Of a stretch of DNA of 20,645 nt, positions 14,374-20,645 are shown in pieces. Position numbers and translations under genes: made by a program. The notes under the pieces are model-generated. The model was given only the letters and a program-made list of their open reading frames with translations, did not search any database and was not told the DNA's origin. Each line of letters starts with the position of its first letter. The stretch's first letter is position 1. Source of the DNA: Ignavibacteria bacterium UBA961 (lineage in GTDB: Bacteria > Bacteroidota > Ignavibacteria > Kapaibacteriales > UBA961); NCBI GenBank assembly GCA_002293005.1, contig DBCJ01000017.1, positions 1 through 20,645 on the forward strand, in the 5' to 3' direction.

Positions 14374-17064
14374 TTATCCTAATGATGAAAGATTTTCTAG
14401 AATCTTTGCATGAGAATCTTTGATGGAATCTAGTTTTTCTTGTTCTGCTTTGACGACTTGTTCAGGAGCTTTTGACACAAATCCGGGATTATTGAGTTTA
14501 CCTTCGATCGAACGAATGAGTCCTGAAAGTCGATCCGCTTCTTTTGTCAATCGCGCTTTTTCTTTTTCTTGATCAATCGCGCCGGCTGTTTCGATGAAGA
14601 TATCGATACCTCGAATAACGGATGACAAAGCATTGTCCGGTTTGTCTGCATTCGGTGCAATCGTGATCGCACTCGCTCTTCCGAGTGAGGAAATGGTGGA
14701 TGACTGCGCCAACAGAAATGCGGAAAGCTCGGCATCAGGAACACGCAAAATCAAGGGTAATTTCTGGTGATTTTGGATATTGGCAAGTGAACGCATTTTA
14801 CGCACTTCTTCAACAAGCATTTGGAGAAGTTCAAACGATTCTTCTACATCCTGCTTCACATATTCTTGTTTGAATTGCGGATTGAGCGCATTGCAAATCA
14901 TGTCTGTTGACTTTTCTGTCGCCAATTCCTGCCACAATGTCTCTGATATGAATGGCATCACGGGATGGAGAAGTCGCATTGTTCCATCAAATATGCTCAT
15001 CGCAAAATGTACCATGCGCGCTTTGGCTTCTGAATCTTCACTTGCATTGATTTGTGATTTGAGAATCTCCACATACCAATCGCAGAAATCTCTCCAAATG
15101 AATTCATGCAAAGTGCGAGCATATTCGGTGATGCGATAATTGTTCAAATGATCGCCCACATTCTTGATCGTGGAATGATAGCGTGAACGAATCCACTTAT
15201 CCGCCGCAGTCAGTTCATCTTCGGAAAGAATTGATTTCTCACCGGCGAATGGATTCTCCTCGCGTTTCATCATCAGGAAGCGTCCCGCATTCCAAATTTT
15301 ATTCGCGAAATTTCTTCCAAGTTCAACTTGGGGCACATCTTGCTCTTTGACTTCGAGTCGTACATCTGTTCCGAGAGGAGCCAAATACACAATCGTGAAG
15401 CGAAGTGCATCCGCGCCATATTTATCAATCACATTGAGTGGATCGGGAGAATTGCCGAGCGATTTCGACATCTTTTTGCCTTTGCCATCACGAATGATGC
15501 TCGTGAAATACACATCACGGAAGGGAATCTTTCCGGTGAATTTCAGCGAAGCCATAATCATTCGGGCAACCCAGAAGAAGATAATATCGGGTCCGGTGAC
15601 GAGTAAATTCGATGGAAGATAAAATGACATGTCATCGGTATCCTCCGTTTTTCCATCGGCAAGCCATTGCATGGTTGTCATCGGCCAAAGCCAAGAAGAA
15701 AACCATGTATCGAGTACATCGGGATCTTGCACGAGTGGTGAGTCTGCTGGCAAACCTAATTTTTGGCGTGCTTCTTCTTCGGATGCTGCCGCTGTGAATG
15801 TACCATCTTCGGCATAATACACGGGAATGCGATGTCCCCACCATAATTGACGGGAAATACACCAATCACGAATGCCTGACATCCAATGCTCATAAGTTTT
15901 CACCCAATGATTCGGATAAAACTTAACATCTCCCTCAAGAACGGCTTTCAGAGCGGGTTCGGCGAGAGGCTTCATATTCACAAACCATTGATCGCTGAGA
16001 TATGGTTCAACAGGCTCACCGCCTCTTTCGGAAAATCCGACATTATGCGTATAATCTTCCACTTTCTCGATGAGATCGAGTTCTTTCAAGCGTTCCATCA
16101 CTTTTTTGCGAGCATCGAAGCGATCAAGACCGACAAATTCACCTGCTAATTCATTGAGCGTTGCATCAGCATTGATGGCATTCGGCATGGGAAGGGAATG
16201 TCTATTACCAACTTCAAAGTCATTCGGATCATGCGCGGGCGTGATTTTCACGCAACCCGTTCCGAATGTTGGGTCGGCATAATCATCACCTATGATCGGA
16301 ATTGCTTTGCCTGTGATCGGAACAATGACATTAGTCCCAATCAGATGTTTATAACGCTCATCATTTGGATTCACCGCAACGGCCACATCACCGAAAATTG
16401 TTTCGGGTCGAACGGTTGCAACATTCAGCCAGCCACTTCCGGACTCAAAATGATAGCGAAGCGTATAAATATGCTCTTTGACTTCACGGAATAATACTTC
16501 TTCATCACTCAAAGCTGATTGAGCCACGGGCGACCAATTGATGATGCGCTTTCCGCGATAAATCAAGCCTTCATCGAAGAGTCGGATAAATGTCTCACGA
16601 ACCGCATTGGAAGCTGATTCATCCATCGTGAACAATGTACGATTCCAATCGCATGAAATCCCGATGGAGCGCATTTGCTTGAGAATGATATCACCATATT
16701 GATTACGCCATTCCCATACTTTATCGAGAAATTTCTCTCTGCCCAAATCATGACGAGTCAATTTCGATTCGCGAAGCTGTTGCTCAACCTTTGTTTGTGT
16801 GGCAATTCCCGCATGATCCAAACCCGGAAACCAACATGTTTCCATGCCTTCCATGCGATTTCTGCGGATATAGATATCCTGAATCGTATTGTTTATGACA
16901 TGTCCCATAGTGAGCACACCGGTAACATTCGGTGGAGGCATCAAAATGGAATAGGGTTTTTTATCTGCATTAGGACTTGATGAAAATATGCCTGATTGCA
17001 ACCAGCGCTCATAGGTGCTTTGTTCAATCCCCGAGGGATCATATGATTTGGACAATTCGCTCAT
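14374..17064 (-). CDS. valS: Valyl-tRNA synthetase
   Basis: 896 residues, full length. Class Ia synthetase charging tRNA(Val), with an editing domain that removes mischarged threonine. Landmarks are PPPNVTG (43-49), the HIGH-site segment LTMGHV (51-56), GLDHAGIATQ, the CP1 editing domain (about 200-345) containing VRPETIFGDVAVAVNP and GTGCVKITPAHDPNDF, the catalytic SRQLWWGHRIP (404-414), DVLDTWFSS, KMSKSLGN (531-538), an anticodon-binding domain, and the C-terminal coiled-coil arm (about 826-896, rich in Lys and Glu). The first HIGH residue, normally His, is Thr52 (codon ACT at 16911-16909), which I checked at the base level. First gene of a run with yidC and tyrS; a TAnnTTTG element lies about 47 bp upstream of the ATG. 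No T-box or obvious attenuator seen. Confidence 0.97.
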   Translation of the reverse strand: MSELSKSYDPSGIEQSTYERWLQSGIFSSSPNADKKPYSILMPPPNVTGVLTMGHVINNTIQDIYIRRNRMEGMETCWFPGLDHAGIATQTKVEQQLRESKLTRHDLGREKFLDKVWEWRNQYGDIILKQMRSIGISCDWNRTLFTMDESASNAVRETFIRLFDEGLIYRGKRIINWSPVAQSALSDEEVLFREVKEHIYTLRYHFESGSGWLNVATVRPETIFGDVAVAVNPNDERYKHLIGTNVIVPITGKAIPIIGDDYADPTFGTGCVKITPAHDPNDFEVGNRHSLPMPNAINADATLNELAGEFVGLDRFDARKKVMERLKELDLIEKVEDYTHNVGFSERGGEPVEPYLSDQWFVNMKPLAEPALKAVLEGDVKFYPNHWVKTYEHWMSGIRDWCISRQLWWGHRIPVYYAEDGTFTAAASEEEARQKLGLPADSPLVQDPDVLDTWFSSWLWPMTTMQWLADGKTEDTDDMSFYLPSNLLVTGPDIIFFWVARMIMASLKFTGKIPFRDVYFTSIIRDGKGKKMSKSLGNSPDPLNVIDKYGADALRFTIVYLAPLGTDVRLEVKEQDVPQVELGRNFANKIWNAGRFLMMKREENPFAGEKSILSEDELTAADKWIRSRYHSTIKNVGDHLNNYRITEYARTLHEFIWRDFCDWYVEILKSQINASEDSEAKARMVHFAMSIFDGTMRLLHPVMPFISETLWQELATEKSTDMICNALNPQFKQEYVKQDVEESFELLQMLVEEVRKMRSLANIQNHQKLPLILRVPDAELSAFLLAQSSTISSLGRASAITIAPNADKPDNALSSVIRGIDIFIETAGAIDQEKEKARLTKEADRLSGLIRSIEGKLNNPGFVSKAPEQVVKAEQEKLDSIKDSHAKILENLSSLG

Positions 17065-17110
17065 GTGTGAAATGGTTTTCGGACTTTGAATGAACTCAAA
17101 TTATGAAGCG

Positions 17111-17118
17111 CAAAAATA
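17111..17118 (-). promoter_or_regulatory. Candidate -7 element for valS-yidC-tyrS
   Basis: Minus-strand TATTTTTG, a perfect TAnnTTTG match, 46 nt before the valS ATG at 17064. A -33 TTTG at the usual spacing is not evident. It is one half of a divergent promoter region with 17196-17203. Confidence 0.5.
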
Positions 17119-17195
17119 CGAAATCTTTTGCTCTGTGCGGGGTCTGAAGAATGGGATTAATTCTAGGAAATATGGCCTTTATTCAAAAAAAATTT

Positions 17196-17203
17196 TATGT
17201 TTG
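17196..17203 (+). promoter_or_regulatory. Candidate -7 element for dacB
   Basis: Plus-strand TATGTTTG, a perfect TAnnTTTG match, preceded by an A8 run (17184-17192) that could act like an UP element. The predicted leader to ATG 17277 is about 65-70 nt. The rest of the gap 17065-17276 holds no gene; a 61-codon frame at 17090-17275 has no recognisable content. Confidence 0.5.
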
Positions 17204-17276
17204 TACACCGCCTTGAAGGAAGCAGCACCCGAAAGGCATAATCCAATCGATACTTTCATACGAAATCTGAGATAGA

Positions 17277-19109
17277 ATGACTTCAAAGTCAAGGTCCCGT
17301 CGTGTCCAAAAATCAAGGACACCCCGCAAGACCCGTTCGCTTTCGAGCAGAATTGCATGGGGTAGAATAGTAGCCACTGCAATCGTCCTCGGGGTGATCG
17401 TATCCATCGTCGTAGCCGATAAAATTCCGCTCATCGGTGCATCTTGCAATGTTCCCGAACCCATCCCAACCAAAAGCATCACAAAAAGAGGTTCCGAACT
17501 CACTTCTGAAGACAGCACTCGTTCTATCGTTGCATTCAGATCGCAGATTCAATCATTGATCGATCAATCGGGCATAACCCAAAACAGCAAAATCAGCATT
17601 CGCATCATGTCTTCTCAGCAGAATGAGATTTTCTTTGAGAAGAATCCCGATCATTATTTGACTCCTGCTTCCACAACCAAGCTCTTCCCGACATTTGCCG
17701 CTTATGCTCTTCTCGGTGCGGATTATATGGTGCCGACAAGAGTATTTACCAATGCTCCGATTGAGAATGGCATCGTAAAAGGCGATGTGTATTTGAAAGG
17801 TTATGGCGATCCAACCTTATCTGAGCAAGACATCAAAGATTTAGCGAGAGAAATTGCAAAGAAAGGTATCACTGCAATCGAAGGGAATATCTATGCGGAT
17901 GCCACATATTTTGATGATATAACGGAAAGGCATATCTATAGTGGTGACAATGAAATCGTTGAACCACTCGCTCCAATTACTGCTCTTGGCATGAATCGTA
18001 ATGGATTTGCGGTAGAAGTTCGTTCCGGTGAAGTGTCCATCATACCTCATTCAGATGCAATTTCACTATCTCGTTCGGGGCTTTCTGTAAAAGAACCGGT
18101 GATTGCGAAGAAGAGTACAAAAGCTGAAATCAAGAGCAAGAAATCAAGCAAGAAAAAAGAAGTTGCAAAAGCATCCAAAAAGAAAAGCAAAACACAGAAA
18201 TCAAAGAATACAGAAAAGAAGAAATCAACAAAAGAGAAAAAGAAAGGCAAAAAGCGTGCTTCGCTTGATCCATATTTGATTGAACTTTCAACGTATGTGG
18301 GTGATGTTCCAAAAGCACCCAAATCACGCAAAGGCAAAAAAGCGAGAGTGAGTATTTCTACAAGTGGCTCCGGAAGCGCTATGCAGGTTATTTCAGTAAG
18401 TGGAAGAGGGTCAGCCACATCTTATCTTACGATGAAATATCCTGATATGTTCGTGGCAGGTGTGCTCAAGCATCAATTAAAACTTGCGGGTGTTTCTGTC
18501 AAAGGAAGCATTGCAAGAAAAGTCACGCCTGAGAATGCAGAGATCATCGGAGAATTCAAGCATCCACTCAGTTATCTTGTTGGATTGGTTAATAAGAACA
18601 GTGATAATTTCCTCGCAGAACATGTCTATAAACTTGTGGGTGCATCGGCGGGCGGACAAAAAAATACGGGCAAAGTTGCGACAGAAACCGTCAAACGCGT
18701 GCTCTCTGACAATGGAATTCCGGTGGATGGCATTTGTATCTATGATGGAAGCGGTCTTTGCAGAAAGAATCTTTTCTCCGCAGCAGTGCAAACCATGCTA
18801 TTGAATCGCGCTTTGAAATTGCCATTCGGACAAGATTTCAAAAATTCACTTTCCGTTGCCGGTGTGGACGGTACATTGAGAAAGCGCATGTCAGGCACCT
18901 ATGCGGCAAGTAACTTGCGAGCAAAGACTGGTACTTTGCGTAATACAAGCGCTCTATCGGGTTATTCATATACTAAAGACGGTGAGCAATTGATCTTCTC
19001 CATCATTTCGAATGGTCCATCTGTCGGTGAGTATAAACAACTCGAAAACAGAATCGGTGAAGCCATTGCAAATTTCAGTTATGCCTCATCATTGAAAGGT
19101 TCACAATGA
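17277..19109 (+). CDS. dacB: D-alanyl-D-alanine carboxypeptidase/endopeptidase (PBP4 type)
   Basis: 610 residues, longer than typical PBP4 proteins. A periplasmic peptidoglycan hydrolase that trims D-Ala from, or cleaves, peptide crosslinks. All three active-site motifs of the penicillin-binding fold are present: S132-T-T-K135 (in TPASTTKLFP), S442-D-N444 (NKNSDNFLAEH) and K550-T-G552 (RAKTGTLRN). Between the first and second motifs the extra PBP4 domains occur, and within them an insertion at about 278-354 that is extremely basic: residues 278-327 include 25 Lys and 1 Arg. The N-terminus is a strongly basic cytoplasmic stretch of 30 residues followed by a single hydrophobic helix (31-47) without a clear cleavage site, so it is probably membrane-anchored. 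Its stop overlaps the start of the next lipoprotein gene (ATGA). Confidence 0.95.
   Translation: MTSKSRSRRVQKSRTPRKTRSLSSRIAWGRIVATAIVLGVIVSIVVADKIPLIGASCNVPEPIPTKSITKRGSELTSEDSTRSIVAFRSQIQSLIDQSGITQNSKISIRIMSSQQNEIFFEKNPDHYLTPASTTKLFPTFAAYALLGADYMVPTRVFTNAPIENGIVKGDVYLKGYGDPTLSEQDIKDLAREIAKKGITAIEGNIYADATYFDDITERHIYSGDNEIVEPLAPITALGMNRNGFAVEVRSGEVSIIPHSDAISLSRSGLSVKEPVIAKKSTKAEIKSKKSSKKKEVAKASKKKSKTQKSKNTEKKKSTKEKKKGKKRASLDPYLIELSTYVGDVPKAPKSRKGKKARVSISTSGSGSAMQVISVSGRGSATSYLTMKYPDMFVAGVLKHQLKLAGVSVKGSIARKVTPENAEIIGEFKHPLSYLVGLVNKNSDNFLAEHVYKLVGASAGGQKNTGKVATETVKRVLSDNGIPVDGICIYDGSGLCRKNLFSAAVQTMLLNRALKLPFGQDFKNSLSVAGVDGTLRKRMSGTYAASNLRAKTGTLRNTSALSGYSYTKDGEQLIFSIISNGPSVGEYKQLENRIGEAIANFSYASSLKGSQ
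18108..18257 (+). other. Lysine-rich insertion coding segment within dacB
   Basis: Encodes residues 278-327 of DacB, in which 25 of 50 residues are Lys, the remainder mostly Ser, Thr, Glu and Ala in short KKxS-like runs. The DNA is A-rich as a result. The reading frame is intact on both sides and the SDN and KTG motifs follow in frame, so it is an insertion rather than a frameshift. Confidence 0.85.
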
Positions 19110-20362
19110 TGCAAATCCTCCTCATTTGCTCTTCAATCCTCATTGCATTTGCGGGTATTTCCTGCAGTAAACATCAATCAGGAAATGACACCATTTCAAT
19201 GGTGCGTACCAATCTTGGCGGTGGAGCTGATCGCTCAAACAATTTCATGTCCGTTGCCGAAAGATTCACCGCTGAAACAGCAATCTTTGAGCAATTTCCC
19301 GTGAGTGATTCTCTCGGATTATCTTCGCTCATGGCGATTGATGAAGTGAATGTGGCATTTGCAACCGAAAGTGGATTTGTGGGTGTGGGGAATTCATCGC
19401 TTGTGAAATGGACATTAAAAGTCTCCGAAGGAAATGGATTTGTGGCATCCGGAATGTGTCGCGACACATCAGGTAATCTCTATTGCGTGAGCACCACCGG
19501 ATATATGATCAAGATTTCTCCCGATGGCATCATGCAATGGCGCAAGAAATTGCTCTCAGCGCATGCAGGACCAATCATTTGGCTCGATTTATTGTCAGTG
19601 AAAGATGGTATCGTTGCCTCTGGTGACACCACACTCTTCAAAGTGGACTTTAATGGTAAAGTCAAATGGCGTCAAGACCGCGCCTCAACTCCCGTGCGCA
19701 CCATCAGTGCTGATGCATCAGGCAATCTCTATGCTTCTCATTCGATGAATGAATTCGGTGGAACTGATACAGTGCTATGTTATAATCCCGAAGGAAAGAC
19801 TCGCTGGAAAGCTGTTTTACCATTTGTTCGACTCACCACGCAACCTGTTGTACATCATGATCGGATTTTTGTTGGTGGTCAACGCATGGACAATGGTCGA
19901 AAAACACCGGCACTTTTCTGCTTCCGCGATGAAGGCACCAAATGCTGGGAAAAAGTGCTCACGGAAACACCTCGTTTTCTTTCTTCAGATGATTCATCTC
20001 TGTATATCGTTTCATCCGAACCACGCATTGCCGAAAAGGCAAGAACATTGCTGATGGGTTATACGCATGATGGACAAAAGCGCTGGCATGTATATGTTTC
20101 CGCGCAAGCAATTGCTCCATTGCTCATCAGTAAAACGAATGTCGGATTGCTCGCAAAACATGAGCAATCTGCGGCGGATTTCTTTTTGTTCGGTAAGGAT
20201 GGAATTCTTGAATCACAATTCTCATTCGCAGACAAAGGGAATTCAGCACAAGCCGATTTCCTTCCATTTCCTGCAGTCTTGAATGGTTCGACGATTGCTC
20301 TTCCTTGCAAGGATAAATCAGGTGTGGTAGCCGTTCAGGAGAAAAGAGGTTTATTGTTCTAA
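19106..20362 (+). CDS. PQQ-like beta-propeller lipoprotein
   Basis: 418 residues. The signal peptide ends in AGISC, a lipobox with lipidated Cys20, so it is a probable membrane lipoprotein. The body shows repeated PQQ/BamB-like blades, each ending with a Trp strand: GIMQWRKKL, GKVKWRQDR, GKTRWKAVL, GTKCWEKVL and GQKRWHVYV, with intervening GNLYCVST, GNLYASHS and DRIFVGGQ strands. Such propellers serve as protein-interaction scaffolds (BamB is one example) or sensors; enzyme activity is unlikely since cofactor-binding residues of quinoproteins are not recognisable. The ATG overlaps the dacB stop (ATGA), and a second in-frame ATG follows immediately. That coupling suggests a role near the cell wall or outer membrane, but this is inference. 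Its 3' end overlaps the convergent gene by 12 bp. Confidence 0.88.
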   Translation: MMQILLICSSILIAFAGISCSKHQSGNDTISMVRTNLGGGADRSNNFMSVAERFTAETAIFEQFPVSDSLGLSSLMAIDEVNVAFATESGFVGVGNSSLVKWTLKVSEGNGFVASGMCRDTSGNLYCVSTTGYMIKISPDGIMQWRKKLLSAHAGPIIWLDLLSVKDGIVASGDTTLFKVDFNGKVKWRQDRASTPVRTISADASGNLYASHSMNEFGGTDTVLCYNPEGKTRWKAVLPFVRLTTQPVVHHDRIFVGGQRMDNGRKTPALFCFRDEGTKCWEKVLTETPRFLSSDDSSLYIVSSEPRIAEKARTLLMGYTHDGQKRWHVYVSAQAIAPLLISKTNVGLLAKHEQSAADFFLFGKDGILESQFSFADKGNSAQADFLPFPAVLNGSTIALPCKDKSGVVAVQEKRGLLF

Positions 20363-20645
20363 ATCTTTGCGCATCACTTTTTTGTACATCCACAATAAGA
20401 ACCATTGCGCGCCTAGTCTGCCAAAACTCAATCCAATCGACGCTGCTATGATACCAACGGGCTGAAAGAATGTTGTGGTAAGAAAAATCAATGTGATCAT
20501 TCCGCCCACTTCAATCATCGTGGAATAAGTGACAATTGCATTTCTGCGATTATTCATCATGATGGATCGCAAATAGGCAAAGCTGATCGCGAGGAATGGA
20601 AGAAAGAATACAATCCTCGCGGGTAATACTGCAAATGATGCCAAT
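20351..20645 (-). CDS. Partial multi-pass membrane protein, possibly MATE/flippase-like
   Basis: Only the C-terminal 98 or so codons are in the window; the frame runs off the right edge, and the TTG near 20644 is not a convincing start. Visible are about two to three hydrophobic helices, with YLRSIMMNNRRNAIV in a cytoplasmic loop, then helices around MIEVGGMITLIFLTTTFF and VGIIAASIGLSFGRLGAQW, and a short basic tail KKVMRKDLEQ. The arrangement recalls the last helices of MATE or polysaccharide-flippase-type transporters, but the fragment is too short for a firm call. It is convergent with the PQQ-like lipoprotein gene and overlaps it by 12 bp. Confidence 0.55.
   Translation of the reverse strand, partial: LASFAVLPARIVFFLPFLAISFAYLRSIMMNNRRNAIVTYSTMIEVGGMITLIFLTTTFFQPVGIIAASIGLSFGRLGAQWFLLWMYKKVMRKDLEQ

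Noticed and set aside
17090..17275. 61-codon plus-strand frame before dacB
   Set aside because: It lies across the divergent promoter region, has no family features, and contains both candidate -7 elements.
17065..17276. Possible tRNA, riboswitch or T-box upstream of valS
   Set aside because: No cloverleaf, no T-box core (TGGNACCGCG-like) and no stem-terminator pair in the short valS leader.
18047..18418. 123-codon minus-strand frame rich in Phe and Leu inside dacB
   Set aside because: It is the reverse reading of the Lys-rich A-rich segment (AAA/AAG read as TTT/CTT); composition explains it.

Overview
The window looks like chromosomal DNA from a Gram-negative bacterium of the Bacteroidota/Chlorobiota (FCB) side of the tree. 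Three things point there. The product at 6097-7704 ends in a type IX secretion (T9SS) type A sorting domain. Lipoproteins and beta-propeller proteins are common. Four gene starts are preceded by perfect matches to TAnnTTTG, the -7 element of Bacteroidota housekeeping promoters, while Shine-Dalgarno sequences are weak or absent. I cannot name the genus; Ignavibacteria/Kapabacteria-like lineages are possible, but that is a guess. I found no prophage, transposase, CRISPR array, tRNA or rRNA.

Layout. Thirteen genes in the first 17 kb are all on the minus strand. From the left: a DUF1801-type protein (69-494), then a repeat-filled gap (495-844). Next is a tightly packed run read right to left: T9SS-exported kelch-like protein (7704-6097), small four-helix membrane protein, copper-type P-ATPase copA, a reductive-dehalogenase-like Fe-S protein, and an oligopeptide-type binding lipoprotein (2560-845). 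Its gaps are 12 bp or less or are overlaps, so it is probably one operon. A SOUL haem-binding protein (7769-8362) follows, then a second repeat-filled gap (8363-8706), a DoxX-like membrane protein, and a coupled pair of a DinB-like protein and a 'two-component regulator propeller' lipoprotein. A third repeat-filled gap (10856-11252) precedes the housekeeping run valS-yidC-tyrS (17064 to 11253, right to left).

Between valS and dacB (17065-17276) lies a divergent promoter region. Rightward from it run dacB (a PBP4-type DD-carboxypeptidase/endopeptidase with a very lysine-rich insertion) and, by ATGA overlap, a PQQ-like propeller lipoprotein. The window ends in the 3' part of a minus-strand multi-pass membrane protein that overlaps the lipoprotein gene tail to tail by 12 bp.

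Most notable: (1) a family of short palindromic GC-rich repeats confined to three intergenic gaps, whose stems change on both sides together (GCCCC/GGGGC, GCCTC/GAGGC, GCACC/GGTGC), with a separate 26-nt element present in three identical copies; (2) a 50-residue segment of DacB that is half lysine; (3) a small reductive-dehalogenase-like protein coupled to copA; (4) a valyl-tRNA synthetase whose HIGH signature reads TMGH. I see no clear-cut new defence or mobile system; the repeat family is the best candidate for undescribed biology.
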